A stretch of DNA of 64,000 nt from Alicyclobacillus fastidiosus (GCF_026651875.1 NZ_CP104067.1:1240001-1304000), one strand, 5' to 3'. Numbered from the stretch's first letter, positions 7,259-16,355 are shown. Translations and numbers: made by a program. The notes: generated by a model not told the origin, from the sequence alone.

Positions 7259-8119
7259 GTGGTCACTGTATCTGCGTTCGCCGACGAAATTTCGGCTGAT
7301 TTAAAAGAGCAGCTCGACGTGTTAGATGCAGAGGGAATCAAACACATCGAGTTTCGAAGTGTGTGGAACAAAAATGTGCTCGACTTGTCCGATGACGAGT
7401 TGAGACGAGTGCGGGAGGCACTCGATGGACGAGGATTTCGCATCTCGGCGGTCGGTTCTCCGATTGGAAAGATATCGATCATCGACGACTTTGCCCCCCA
7501 CCTCGCAAAATTTGAGCGGGCGATGGACGTCGCCAAATACTTGGGTACCAAATGCATTCGCATCTTTTCATTTTTCATCCCAACGGGTCACAACGCCGGC
7601 GACTACCGCGACGAAGTCCTGCGCCGCCTGACGCAACTCGCAGAGCGTGCGGCGCATAGCGGTCTGGTTTTACTGCACGAAAACGAGAAGGAAATATACG
7701 GAGACGAAGCAGAACGCTGTCTCGACATCATGCGAGAACTCCATTCGGACAACTTCAAATTCGCCTTCGATCCGGCCAATTTCGTCCAGTGCGGCGTCAA
7801 GCCGTTCTCGGAAGCGTTCCCCCTACTTAGACCATACATCGAGTATATCCACATCAAAGACGCCGTGTTTGAGGGAAGGCGTGTGGTTCCTGCTGGTCAG
7901 GGCGACGGTGAGGTAAAGCAAATCCTCCAGGCGATGTTTGTCAATGGCTACGATGGCGTTCTGTCGATTGAACCACACTTGGCACAAGCGTCCGCCTTCG
8001 CGGGTTTCAGCGGGCCTGCGTTATTCCACGTCGCCGCTGCGGCACTGAAGGATCTCCTGAAAGCACTGAATCAACCGTGGGACGGACAGTCCGGCGATGC
8101 GCGTAACGATATCCTGTAA
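7259..8119 (+). CDS. Sugar phosphate isomerase/epimerase (xylose-isomerase-like TIM barrel) 1
   Basis: The 286-aa protein is an AP-endonuclease-2/xylose-isomerase-like TIM barrel. Metal-ligand strands are visible: LLHENEK (Glu ~140), FAFDPANF (Asp ~170), YIHIKDAV (His ~199) and LSIEPH (Glu ~240). Members isomerise or epimerise keto-sugars, including inosose and 3-keto-glycoside intermediates. GTG 7259 is the start, with AAAAGGGAGTG upstream. It lies 41 bases after the permease operon and shares its direction, so it is probably co-transcribed. It is distinct in sequence from the two other TIM-barrel proteins of this cluster. Confidence 0.8.
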   Translation: MVTVSAFADEISADLKEQLDVLDAEGIKHIEFRSVWNKNVLDLSDDELRRVREALDGRGFRISAVGSPIGKISIIDDFAPHLAKFERAMDVAKYLGTKCIRIFSFFIPTGHNAGDYRDEVLRRLTQLAERAAHSGLVLLHENEKEIYGDEAERCLDIMRELHSDNFKFAFDPANFVQCGVKPFSEAFPLLRPYIEYIHIKDAVFEGRRVVPAGQGDGEVKQILQAMFVNGYDGVLSIEPHLAQASAFAGFSGPALFHVAAAALKDLLKALNQPWDGQSGDARNDIL

Positions 8120-8220
8120 GGGGCTGACGACCGCGCGATAGGAGTTTGCCCGGCAATCGATGCTCAACCTACCCCCTATACATCTAGCGAAATAAGTGTA
8201 TGGTAGAAAGAGGGATACAC

Positions 8221-9057
8221 ATGAAAATTGCCTACTCTAACCTAGCGTGTCCAGAATGGTCTATCGAAGAAGTTTTCGCAAACGCCGAAAAATTCGGTTA
8301 CGACGGGGTGGAACTTCGACTGCTCGACGGCGAAGTCATCCGAGCGGACATCGACCCGGCTACACAGGAGAAGATCATGGTGACGGCGAGGCGCAGCGGC
8401 ATCGACGTCGTCGGGATCGGGGCCTCGACTCGCTTTGCACTGGCCGACAAGGTGGAACGGGACACTAACGTGGGGGCGCTGCTTAGGTATGTGGAACTCG
8501 CCGCGCGCATGGAGGTGCCCATCGTTCGCACGTTCGGCGGCGGGGCAAACGCGCTCGCGCAGGGCGATGAGAATCGCTTGGCTCAGTATGTCGAGTGGGT
8601 CTCCGACGCGTTAAACCAGGTTGCCCCGCGGGCTGAGGCGTTGGGCGTTCAAGTGTTGCTTGAAACACATGACGAATTCTCTTCGTCGCACCTCGTGGCG
8701 GACGTCCTGGCGTTGGTACCCAGTCGCGCCATCGGAGCACTTTGGGACACACATCACCCGGTTCGAGTCGGCGAAACGGTCGACGAAACATTTCATAACC
8801 TCGAGGACAGACTGCGGCACGTGCACTTAAAAGACGCGCGGCGCAACGGGGACGGTTGGGACCTGGTGCCGTTTGGCGAGGGGGATGTTCCAGTCGCTTC
8901 GATTGTCGAGACGCTTCAGCGAGCCGGGTATGACCGGTACGTGTGCGTCGAGTGGGAGCGAAAGTGGCATCCCGAAATTGAAAGCGCTGACGTGGCGCTG
9001 CCAAAGCACTTGGAAAGATTGCGAGCGTATCTAGCGACGTCCAAGTCACAACGCTAG
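8221..9057 (+). CDS. Sugar phosphate isomerase/epimerase (TIM barrel) 2
   Basis: This 278-aa protein of the same superfamily opens KIAYSNLACPEWSIEEVF. Metal-site segments are LLETHDEF (Glu ~147), ALWDTHHP (Asp-His ~178), HVHLKDAR (His ~206) and CVEWERKW (Glu ~243). I prefer ATG 8221, preceded by GAAAGAGGG, over the in-frame ATG at 8200. It is 101 bases after the first isomerase, and the gap holds no clear terminator. The reaction is unknown. Two non-identical barrels beside a Gfo/Idh/MocA enzyme suggest successive isomerisation and epimerisation of an oxidised sugar. Confidence 0.8.
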   Translation: MKIAYSNLACPEWSIEEVFANAEKFGYDGVELRLLDGEVIRADIDPATQEKIMVTARRSGIDVVGIGASTRFALADKVERDTNVGALLRYVELAARMEVPIVRTFGGGANALAQGDENRLAQYVEWVSDALNQVAPRAEALGVQVLLETHDEFSSSHLVADVLALVPSRAIGALWDTHHPVRVGETVDETFHNLEDRLRHVHLKDARRNGDGWDLVPFGEGDVPVASIVETLQRAGYDRYVCVEWERKWHPEIESADVALPKHLERLRAYLATSKSQR

Positions 9058-9113
9058 TGGCAGGTCTTCTTCGACATACCGGAAACAGGATCATAGACGA
9101 GGAGCTGAGTCGT

Positions 9114-10292
9114 GTGGCAAAAAGAGTGAAGATCGGCTTGATTGGCTTAGGGAATATCGGTGTAACACACCTCAACTACCTGACCAACCTGGACAACGTG
9201 GAACTGGTCGGCGTGTGCGACGTAGTGAAAGAACGGGCTGACAGATTTGCGAGCGACCATCAAACCACGGCTTACTATCATTATCGCGATTTGTTTGAGC
9301 AATCCGGGCTCGAGGCGGTCATCGTCGCGGTGCCTCACTACGGCCATACGCCCATCTCTATCGAGGCGTTTCAAAGAGGCCTGCACGTACTGAGTGAGAA
9401 GCCGCTCGCTGTACACGTCAATGACGCGAAGCGCACCATCGCAGCGTATGAAGAGGCCAAGAAGCGTAACCCGAATATCGTGTTTGGCATTATGTTTCAA
9501 GAGCGGACGTTGCCATTCTACAAGAAGATCAAAGACCTTCTCGACAGTGGGGAACTCGGCAGATTAACGCGCGCAACGTGGATCAACACCGCGTGGTTTC
9601 GATCCCAGGCGTACTACGACAGCGGCGATTGGCGAGCGACCTGGGCTGGTGAGGGAGGAGGTATCCTCACGAACCAATGCCCGCACAACCTCGATATGTA
9701 TCAGTGGCTGTTTGGACTTCCGGCGCGCATCAGCGGTCATGCGCACATTGGGAAATACCACAACATCGAGGTGGAAGACGAAGTAACCGCCTATTTTGAA
9801 CACGACAATGGGATGATCGGGCACTTTATTGTCACCACTGCCGAGTCCCCGGGAACCAATCGAATGGAAATCGTCGGCGAGAACGGAAAGCTTGTCTATG
9901 AGAGTGGGAAACTCGTGTTTTATCGAAATCGCGTTTCGACACTTCAGTTCTTGAAGGAGTCGAAGCAGGGCTTTGCGAACGTAGAAAGTTGGTATACCGA
10001 AATCCCAGTCGATACAAGTGCTCCGACAGGGCACAAAGTGGTGGCCGAGAAATTTGTGAATGCCATTTTGACGGGATCGCAGGATTTGATTGCGCATGGA
10101 ACGGAAGGATTGAACGGACTGACGCTTGGAAATGGAATTATGCTGTCCTCGTTCACAAACAGCATGATCAGTCTCCCGTTGGATGCGGATGCGTATGAAC
10201 AGAAGTTGAAAGAGCTGATAGCGACGTCTAAATCTGTGAAGTCTACCACGCAACAGTTGAGCGTCGACATGGAAGAGTCGTTTACGGTCTAA
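9114..10292 (+). CDS. Gfo/Idh/MocA-family NAD(P)-dependent oxidoreductase
   Basis: The N-terminal Rossmann fold carries IGLIGLGNIGVTHLNYL (residues ~7-23) and the family EKP signature (SEKPLAVHVNDAK, ~residue 101). The C-terminal substrate domain has GGGILTNQCPHNLDMYQWLFG, where the His is the usual catalytic residue. The 392-aa length is normal. GTG 9114 is chosen with GACGAGGAG ten bases upstream; an earlier in-frame GTG at 9057 overlaps the preceding stop and adds a non-conserved tail. Such enzymes oxidise sugars or inositols at C1-C3, making them natural partners of the flanking TIM-barrel isomerases. Confidence 0.85.
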   Translation: MAKRVKIGLIGLGNIGVTHLNYLTNLDNVELVGVCDVVKERADRFASDHQTTAYYHYRDLFEQSGLEAVIVAVPHYGHTPISIEAFQRGLHVLSEKPLAVHVNDAKRTIAAYEEAKKRNPNIVFGIMFQERTLPFYKKIKDLLDSGELGRLTRATWINTAWFRSQAYYDSGDWRATWAGEGGGILTNQCPHNLDMYQWLFGLPARISGHAHIGKYHNIEVEDEVTAYFEHDNGMIGHFIVTTAESPGTNRMEIVGENGKLVYESGKLVFYRNRVSTLQFLKESKQGFANVESWYTEIPVDTSAPTGHKVVAEKFVNAILTGSQDLIAHGTEGLNGLTLGNGIMLSSFTNSMISLPLDADAYEQKLKELIATSKSVKSTTQQLSVDMEESFTV

Positions 10293-10391
10293 CGCTGGAA
10301 CCTGTGGTATGAGGACATTGCGATATTTTACGGCCGCTTGGGTCGCCGATGAAGCGGTTCAGGCGGGCGGAAACCGGGGGCACACGTCAAC

Positions 10392-11153
10392 ATGAATCTG
10401 TTTGATCTGAGTGGGAAGACCGCGGTCGTGATCGGCGGCAGTGGGGTACTAGGAAGTGCCATCGCAGAAGGATTGGCGGGTCACGGGGCAAACGTCGCCA
10501 TCGTCGGCAGAGACGGAGAGAAGGCACAGCGCGTGGTCACCACCTTAGAGAACAATGGGGCCGTCGCGCGGGCATTTTTGGTGGATGTCCTGAATCGAGA
10601 CTCGATTGAATCGATGGCCCAGTCTGTCATCGACTGGCGCCATCAGGTGGATATCCTCGTCAACTGTGCGGGCGTCAACAGTAAAACGCCGTTTTTTGAA
10701 GTGTCCGATGACGAGTGGGATCACATCTTGTCGGTCAACGCCAAGAGCATCTTCGTCGCGAGCCAAGTCTTTGGGCGATACATGCTGGAACGGGGTTCCG
10801 GATCCATCATCAACATCTCGTCGGTTTCTTCGGGACCCCCTCTGTCTGGCGTCTTTGCCTATTCTGCGTCGAAGGCAGCGCTCAACAGCATGACACAATA
10901 TCTCGCCCGTGAATTTGCTCCGCACGTTCGAGTGAATGCCATTATCCCTGGATTCTTCCCGGCGGAACAAAATCGCAAAATCCTGAGTGAAAAGCGGGTG
11001 GAGGATATTCTTCGCCATACACCCATGGCGCGGCTCGGCGAGGCGAAGGAGTTACAGGGCGCCGCCGTGTGGCTGGCGTCCGATGCGGCGGCCGGATTTG
11101 TCACAGGTTCCCTGGTCACCGTGGACGGCGGATTCACGGCGATGTCCATTTAG
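10392..11153 (+). CDS. Short-chain dehydrogenase/reductase (sugar-acid or polyol type)
   Basis: This is a 253-aa classical SDR. The cofactor loop is GGSGVLGSAIAEGL (~residues 16-29), followed by NCAGVNS (~93), the catalytic Ser in NISSVSS (~142) and YSASK (~157-161). The C-terminus is FVTGSLVTVDGGFTAMSI. It resembles the fructuronate/mannonate and gluconate-5-dehydrogenase branch, though branch assignment by eye is not secure. It starts at ATG 10392, 100 bases after the Gfo/Idh/MocA gene, in the same direction. It probably performs a second redox step on the same substrate. Confidence 0.82.
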   Translation: MNLFDLSGKTAVVIGGSGVLGSAIAEGLAGHGANVAIVGRDGEKAQRVVTTLENNGAVARAFLVDVLNRDSIESMAQSVIDWRHQVDILVNCAGVNSKTPFFEVSDDEWDHILSVNAKSIFVASQVFGRYMLERGSGSIINISSVSSGPPLSGVFAYSASKAALNSMTQYLAREFAPHVRVNAIIPGFFPAEQNRKILSEKRVEDILRHTPMARLGEAKELQGAAVWLASDAAAGFVTGSLVTVDGGFTAMSI

Positions 11154-11247
11154 CTTCTCGGGTCCTTGGCGTGCAGGGCGTTTCATTCATCGGACACCGT
11201 CGTTCCAATGTGTCACAATCAGGTCGTCTAGAGGGGAAGTGAACCGA

Positions 11248-12090
11248 TTGCAACTCAAACTGTTCAAATCCGTATGGGGGATGTCCGGGACGTGGGCTGC
11301 GAAGCTTCAGCAAATCGCTGAGGCTGGCTATACAGGCGTGGAGTGCGGGATGCCAGCTGAGGGGGAGGAGGAGCTATTTCTTTCCTTACTCGAAGAGTAC
11401 GGTTTGGAACTGATTTTGCAAATTTTTACCCAAGGAGAACACTTCGACTCGTTTGAACGACAAGCCGAGCGAGCAGCCGCCTTTCATCCACTGCTGATCA
11501 ACTCGCACAGCGCGAAAGACTCCATGCCTTACGACGCACAACTGTCGTTTTTTGAGCGAGCGCTGGAAGTGGAGAAGCAGTTAGGTATCCCCATCGGCCA
11601 CGAAACCCACCGCGGTCGCGCGACGTTCACGCCCTGGAGCACGGCGAGGTTACTGAGCGACTTACCGAACCTGCACATTGTCGCGGACTTAAGCCATTGG
11701 TGCTGCGTGTGTGAGTCGATGCTGGCGGATGAGCAGGAGAACATTTCCCTTGTCGCAGAGCACACGATTCACGTACACGGGCGCGTCGGGTTTGAGGAAG
11801 GTCCGCAAGTGTCCGATTTTCGCGCCCCGGAGTACGAGTACGCGCTTGCGAAACACGAGTTGTGGTGGGATGAGATTGTCGACTGCCACGTGCGCATGAA
11901 CAAGCCCTTCTTCACGTTCACTCCCGAGTTCGGACCGCCGAGATATATGCACACACTGCCGTTTACGGATCAGCCGGTGGTCGACCTGTGGGAGCTTTGT
12001 CACGCTATGGGACAGAGATTCCAGGAGCGATTCGAAGCCCGCGTGACCTGTACGCACGCGCAGGTCATCGAAGAGGGCCCATGCGTTTGA
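11248..12090 (+). CDS. Sugar phosphate isomerase/epimerase (TIM barrel) 3
   Basis: This third TIM-barrel protein runs from residue LQLKLFKSVWGMSGTWAAKL to the stop at 12088-12090. Metal-site segments include GHETHRGRAT, VADLSHWCC, HVHGRVGF and FTFTPEFGPP. It is ~280 aa, the usual size. TTG 11248 is ten bases after GAGGGGA; GTG 11239 is an alternative but lies almost on the ribosome binding site. A much longer frame back to 10987 would overlap the SDR gene and is not used. It is the last gene of the plus-strand run and is closed by the hairpin at 12111-12149. Confidence 0.75.
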   Translation: MQLKLFKSVWGMSGTWAAKLQQIAEAGYTGVECGMPAEGEEELFLSLLEEYGLELILQIFTQGEHFDSFERQAERAAAFHPLLINSHSAKDSMPYDAQLSFFERALEVEKQLGIPIGHETHRGRATFTPWSTARLLSDLPNLHIVADLSHWCCVCESMLADEQENISLVAEHTIHVHGRVGFEEGPQVSDFRAPEYEYALAKHELWWDEIVDCHVRMNKPFFTFTPEFGPPRYMHTLPFTDQPVVDLWELCHAMGQRFQERFEARVTCTHAQVIEEGPCV

Positions 12091-12110
12091 AGGCGATTAT
12101 CTAGAACATG

Positions 12111-12149
12111 GTGAGGTACCCTCGCATATCCGCTGCGAGGGTACCTCAC
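12111..12149. terminator. Perfect 16-bp stem between convergent operons (bidirectional terminator-like)
   Basis: GTGAGGTACCCTCGCA (12111-12126) is exactly complementary to TGCGAGGGTACCTCAC (12134-12149), with a 7-nt loop. It sits between the converging isomerase and sugar-kinase genes. There is no long T-run, so termination efficiency is uncertain. Confidence 0.75.
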
Positions 12150-12177
12150 GTGCTTCACGGCACGGGACGGATAGGCC

Positions 12178-13203
12178 TCATCCGTACGTCAGCACCACGT
12201 CGGTGTCCTGTACCGTCGGGCCAAGTTGCATAAATTTTTCGAGGTTCGCCTGCCACAGAGCGACCGCCGCGTCTGTCGAGCGTCCACGAGCCTGAAACGC
12301 CAGCTTGATTGCTCGCAGTGCGGCGCCCGCCGCGGCGCTGCCAAAAGCGCTCGCAGCGCTAAGCGGTTGAAACTTCATCGACGGGGCCGCCGCCAAAAGG
12401 CGTCGAACCAGGACGTCCGTATTTGTGAACAGGCCTCCGGATAGGACGGTGGTGTAGCCGACGTCGCCAGCTAACTCCCGAACGACTGCCTCGATGAGCC
12501 GTAGATAATCGGAGATGGCGGTTGCGATAATCTGATTGGCTACAGGGTCGTGGTCGGCCAGAGCGACGACTTCCTTGGCGAACTTCGCGATCGTGTTCAC
12601 GGGCCGGTCGGACGCGTAGACGAGCGGGATCAGCGATTGTGGATGAGTCACGTGATACACGTCCATGGCGCGCTCCCAGAGTGCCGTTTCTGGGGCGCGG
12701 CCCTCGAAGCCTTGGATAGCGGCCATCAGGCCGGCGCGACCGATGGCGAAGCCGCTTCCCTCGTCGCCGAGCAGGTAGCCGTACCCTCCAGCCCGCGCGA
12801 TTTGACCCGTCGTCGATTCGCCGACGGCGATCGATCCAGTTCCGGCGATCAGCACAACGCCGGACTGGCCGCGGGTGCCAGCGGCGAGGGCGGCAAGGGC
12901 ATCATTTTTGATCTCGATGGCGCCATTTCGGAAGATGTCTTGGAATACAGCGTGTAGGCGGGCCGCTTCATCTGGCCTATCGACACCTGACATGCAGATG
13001 GACAGCCCGTTCACATCTTCTGCCGTACACTTACGAGCGGCCATACAGGCCTGAATCGATTGTGTCACTACTTGTTGCGCCCGCTCCCAGCCGACTACGT
13101 TGGGATTGCTCGATGGGGCGATGACCGTCGCCCCGCCATCGTCATCGATGAGGAAGACTTGCGTTTTCGTGCCGCCACCGTCTACACCAATATACGTCGA
13201 CAC
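12178..13203 (-). CDS. BadF/BcrA-type ATPase-fold amino-sugar kinase (GlcNAc/MurNAc kinase)
   Basis: The N-terminus YIGVDGGGTKTQVFLID is the phosphate-1 loop of the BadF/BadG/NagK kinase family. ALAAGTRGQSGVVLIAGTGSIA and GYGYLLGDEGSGFAIGR (~residues 145-160) are its phosphate-2 and sugar-site regions, and VLSGGLFTNT is the adenosine motif. At 341 aa it matches MurK/NagK-type kinases. GTG 13203 follows GGGAGTGACG. It is the last gene of the minus-strand arm. Because the cluster imports sugar by ABC transport rather than PTS, a kinase is needed to make the MurNAc-6-phosphate that MurQ uses. This makes MurNAc/GlcNAc the best-supported substrate. Confidence 0.8.
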   Translation of the reverse strand: MSTYIGVDGGGTKTQVFLIDDDGGATVIAPSSNPNVVGWERAQQVVTQSIQACMAARKCTAEDVNGLSICMSGVDRPDEAARLHAVFQDIFRNGAIEIKNDALAALAAGTRGQSGVVLIAGTGSIAVGESTTGQIARAGGYGYLLGDEGSGFAIGRAGLMAAIQGFEGRAPETALWERAMDVYHVTHPQSLIPLVYASDRPVNTIAKFAKEVVALADHDPVANQIIATAISDYLRLIEAVVRELAGDVGYTTVLSGGLFTNTDVLVRRLLAAAPSMKFQPLSAASAFGSAAAGAALRAIKLAFQARGRSTDAAVALWQANLEKFMQLGPTVQDTDVVLTYG

Positions 13204-13209
13204 TTTGCG

Positions 13210-14265
13210 TCACTCCCATCTGATGGCTGACGCAGCCAAGTTGTGCAGTCGATGGCGCAGGCGGATGATCGCTTTCTTCTGGCGGCCGTAGTGAACATCG
13301 TTGGTCAGGATGATCATCCAGAGGCCGGAAGCGGGATCGAACGCCATGCTCGTGCCCGTAAAACCCGTGTGGCCGACCGTCGTTCTTGGCCAGAGATCGC
13401 CTGTGTGGTCGTACGCGTCATGTCGGCAGACCCAGCCTAAACCGCGGTTTCCATTGAGGGCAGGCGTGTGATTCTCTACGGCCAGGCGCCTTACTGCATC
13501 AGACAAGAGGGGCTTGTGTCCAAGCCACATCGAGACGTAGGAGATGAGGTCTGTCATGGGTGCGAAGAGCCCGGCGTGACCGGACACGCCGCCGAGTGCC
13601 TCCGCGTTCTCGTCGTGGACGACGCCGACCTTTCCATATTCTGTCGCAGCAATGCGTGCAAACAAGGATGGCGGTGGGCAAAACATCGTGTCCGACATGC
13701 CAAGCGGGGTAAACACGCGTTCGCTGGCAAATTGGTCGAGCGCGAGGCCGCTCACTGCTTCTACGACCTCGCCCAGCAACATGAAGCCGATGTCGCTGTA
13801 CTCCGTCCGGACGTCCGGGGTGATGCCCATCCCTTCGCGGCGGATGGCCGCCCGGATGGCCTGCGGGGTGCTGAACAACTCGTAAAACTGCCGCGATGGG
13901 ACAAGGCCTGCACAGTGCGTCAGCAGATGGCGGATGGTGACAACGCCCTTCGCGGCGTCGGCAAATTCCGGGATGAAGAGTGCGACTGGATCATTCAGCC
14001 GGATGTCTCCATCGTCTATGAGCGTCAAGATGCACGGCAGTGTCGCTGTAACTTTGGTCAGCGAGGCCAAATCGAACACGGTCTCCTTGGTCATCGGCCG
14101 TGACCTGCCGTTTGCGTTCTCCGCGTAGCCAAAGCACTCGAAGTAGGCGGTCGTTTCACCTCGACCGACAGCCACGACCGCACCCGGAATGTTTTCTTGT
14201 TCGATCTCGCGCTCCAAAAGCGCCGCAATGCGCTCTAATCGGTGCGTGTCTAGCGAAAACGTCAC
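13210..14265 (-). CDS. Beta-lactamase-fold serine hydrolase, YbbE/AmiE-like
   Basis: This 351-aa class-C beta-lactamase/DD-peptidase fold protein has the S-x-x-K motif in DLASLTKV (~residues 68-71), the YSD triad near 157 and the HTG box in VGHTGFTG near 304. In Bacillus the ybbE (amiE) product is encoded with namZ, nagZ, murP, murR and murQ and trims muropeptides. No signal peptide is visible, so this version appears cytoplasmic. The GTG start overlaps the murQ stop by four bases, implying translational coupling. The exact bond cleaved is not predictable. An esterase function is possible, but the neighbours favour a muropeptide amidase. Confidence 0.75.
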   Translation of the reverse strand: MTFSLDTHRLERIAALLEREIEQENIPGAVVAVGRGETTAYFECFGYAENANGRSRPMTKETVFDLASLTKVTATLPCILTLIDDGDIRLNDPVALFIPEFADAAKGVVTIRHLLTHCAGLVPSRQFYELFSTPQAIRAAIRREGMGITPDVRTEYSDIGFMLLGEVVEAVSGLALDQFASERVFTPLGMSDTMFCPPPSLFARIAATEYGKVGVVHDENAEALGGVSGHAGLFAPMTDLISYVSMWLGHKPLLSDAVRRLAVENHTPALNGNRGLGWVCRHDAYDHTGDLWPRTTVGHTGFTGTSMAFDPASGLWMIILTNDVHYGRQKKAIIRLRHRLHNLAASAIRWE

Positions 14266-15167
14266 CCTAAGCCCTCCTCGGTCGAGAGTGCGGTCCGCAG
14301 ATAGCCCTCGGCGCCAGCGAGCAATCGCTTACCGACATCTGCCGACACGCCTTTTTCAATCATCAAAATGGCGAGTTTCACGTGCTGGTCGGCGGCGGCC
14401 AACGCGGTCTCAGCCGCTTCGTACGTGGCTCCAGTCGCGCGCATAATGATGCTCTTGGAGCGCTCTTGCAGCTTATAGTTGGTCGCTTTCATATCCACCA
14501 TCAGATTCTTGTAGACTTTGCCGAGGCGCACCATCGCGCCTGTGCTGATCATATTTAAAATCAGCTTCTGTGCGGTCCCCGCTTTCAGGCGGGTGGACCC
14601 GGCCAGCACCTCAGGGCCCGTGTGGACGTCAATCGCAATCTGTGCAAGCTTGCCGATTTCAGATTCCGCATTGCAAGCCACGCCAATGGTCAAGGCAGCG
14701 CGTGTCGCCGCGTATTGCAAAGCCCCTTTGACAAACGGCGTTCGGCCGCTCGCGGACAGTCCGACCACGGCGTCCAGACTGGATATTTCGAGGTCGGCGA
14801 GCGCTTTGGCGCCGGCCGGTTCGTCGTCCTCCGCATTTTCCAGCGCTTTGAAGGTCGCCTCTTTGCCACCGGCGATGACCGATTGCACGAGATCCGGTGG
14901 GGTGCTAAACGTGGGCGGACACTCTGCAGCGTCGAGGATGCCCAATCGACCACTCGTGCCGGCGCCGACATAAATGAGGCGACCGCCTTGTTTCAGCCGA
15001 ATCACAATTTCGTCTATCGCGCGGGCAACCTGGGGCAAGACCTGTTCCACTGCCCTCGGTACAGATTTGTCGGCGCGGTTCATCAGCGTCACGATTTCAA
15101 GGGAACTGGCTGAATCCAGATGCTCCGTTTCCTCGTTGATCTGTTCCGTTTGTAGGTGTTCAAACAC
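14262..15167 (-). CDS. murQ: N-acetylmuramic acid 6-phosphate etherase
   Basis: The protein is a 301-aa SIS-domain protein with the MurQ signature AGTSGRLGILDAAECPPTF (~residues 68-86), GLSASGRTPFV (~136) and GSTRLKAGTAQKLILNMIST. MurQ cleaves the lactyl ether of MurNAc-6-phosphate to GlcNAc-6-phosphate and D-lactate in the cytoplasm. The start is GTG 15167 with an AGGAAGG-type site upstream. It is second in the minus-strand operon, 37 bases after the muramidase gene, and overlaps the hydrolase gene that follows. All catalytic segments are intact, and this gene anchors the interpretation of the cluster. Confidence 0.95.
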   Translation of the reverse strand: MFEHLQTEQINEETEHLDSASSLEIVTLMNRADKSVPRAVEQVLPQVARAIDEIVIRLKQGGRLIYVGAGTSGRLGILDAAECPPTFSTPPDLVQSVIAGGKEATFKALENAEDDEPAGAKALADLEISSLDAVVGLSASGRTPFVKGALQYAATRAALTIGVACNAESEIGKLAQIAIDVHTGPEVLAGSTRLKAGTAQKLILNMISTGAMVRLGKVYKNLMVDMKATNYKLQERSKSIIMRATGATYEAAETALAAADQHVKLAILMIEKGVSADVGKRLLAGAEGYLRTALSTEEGLG

Positions 15168-15203
15168 GATGTCATCGCCTTCCTCGACTCAAACATGAAG
15201 AGA

Positions 15204-16355
15204 TTAATATAGGAGAATATCGGCCAAACCTTTGTCGAACGATTGGACCGATTCGTCGCACTCCGCCAGGAAATCCAGGGTTTTGCCCGCGTTGACAAGG
15301 TTGCGGAGGCGGTCTGTGCCAGCTAGGAGATCGAAAAAGTAGCGGCCCTCCTCGTCTTTATGTGTAAACGTAAAATGCTCATCATAGAGCTTGCAGATGA
15401 CATCGATGAGCGTGAGACCGAGCTGGAGTGGGCGCAAGGCCCGCTGGTTCGTAATGTGAAGCTGGATGCCCTCACAGAGGTCGCCTGGATACTTTTTATA
15501 GGTGGGCACAAAGAACGTCGGCCGGGCCACTACGCCAGGGAGGTTTCTCTCGTTCACGGCGTCGGCCAGTTCGAACGCATGGATGAACGGGGCGCCTATC
15601 ATTTCAAACGGGTGCGTGGTCCCGCGCCCTTCGCTGATATTCGTCCCTTCGAACAGACAGGTTCCAGGATACAGAGCGACCATGTCGAGGTTGGTCGTGT
15701 TTGGTGAGGGCGAGACGAAGGGGATGCCAGTCTCTCCTTGCCACATCGAACGCTCCCAGCCTTCACAGCGGATGACAGTGAGCAGAGCGGGGACGGGAAG
15801 CGTCTGGTTGTAAAGCATCGCAATTTCACCCATCGTCAATCCGTGGCGGTTGGGGATATCAATCATCCCTACGAAGGAGTGAAAATTTTTATCAGGGATG
15901 TTTCCCTCGCGAATGACGCCGCCGATTGGGTTCGGCCGGTCGAGGACGATGCATTCCAGGCCGTTTTGCGCACAGGCCAAAAGGCAGTAGGCCATCGTGT
16001 TCATATTCGTATAATAGCGCGATCCGATGTCGGGAACGTCGATGACGAGGGCGTCGAGGCCGGCCAACATCTCTGGCGTGGGTTGCAGTGTGTCTCCATA
16101 TAGGCTGTAAGTTGGCAGCCCCGTGTGGGGGTCGCTTGCGGATGGCACCTCTTCGCCTTCTTTGGCGCAGTTCAACATGCCGTGCTCGGGTCCAAACAGC
16201 TTGGCGACGTGCCACTCTCTTTCTTCTACCAGCAGTTCGACAATCGGTCTCAAGGCCGAATCCGTGACATTGTAATTGCTCACGAGCCCCAACTGTTTTC
16301 CTGCGATGCGTTGGCGATGTGCGTGAAGCAGCATCTCGGCACCGATCATGACCAT
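15204..16355 (-). CDS. namZ: Exo-beta-N-acetylmuramidase, NamZ/YbbC (DUF1343) family, without signal peptide
   Basis: The DUF1343 hallmarks are LGLVSNYNVTDSALRPIVELL, KLFGPEHGMLNCAKEGEEV (~residues 50-68), DVPDIGSRYYTNMNTMAY (~107), LDRPNPIGG and FEGTNISEGRGTTHPFEMIGAP. NamZ of Bacillus removes terminal MurNAc from peptidoglycan fragments and is secreted. Here ATG 16355 follows a GGAGGGG site and gives 383 residues with no signal peptide. An upstream extension to 16418 would begin with hydrophobic residues but lacks a ribosome binding site. I therefore infer cytoplasmic cleavage of imported disaccharide. It is first in the operon with murQ, the hydrolase and the kinase, divergent from murR. 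Confidence 0.88.
   Translation of the reverse strand: MVMIGAEMLLHAHRQRIAGKQLGLVSNYNVTDSALRPIVELLVEEREWHVAKLFGPEHGMLNCAKEGEEVPSASDPHTGLPTYSLYGDTLQPTPEMLAGLDALVIDVPDIGSRYYTNMNTMAYCLLACAQNGLECIVLDRPNPIGGVIREGNIPDKNFHSFVGMIDIPNRHGLTMGEIAMLYNQTLPVPALLTVIRCEGWERSMWQGETGIPFVSPSPNTTNLDMVALYPGTCLFEGTNISEGRGTTHPFEMIGAPFIHAFELADAVNERNLPGVVARPTFFVPTYKKYPGDLCEGIQLHITNQRALRPLQLGLTLIDVICKLYDEHFTFTHKDEEGRYFFDLLAGTDRLRNLVNAGKTLDFLAECDESVQSFDKGLADILLY

Noticed and set aside
10987-11247. Long N-terminal extension of the third TIM-barrel protein
   Set aside because: It lies on top of the 3' end of the SDR gene in another frame and encodes no family-like sequence.
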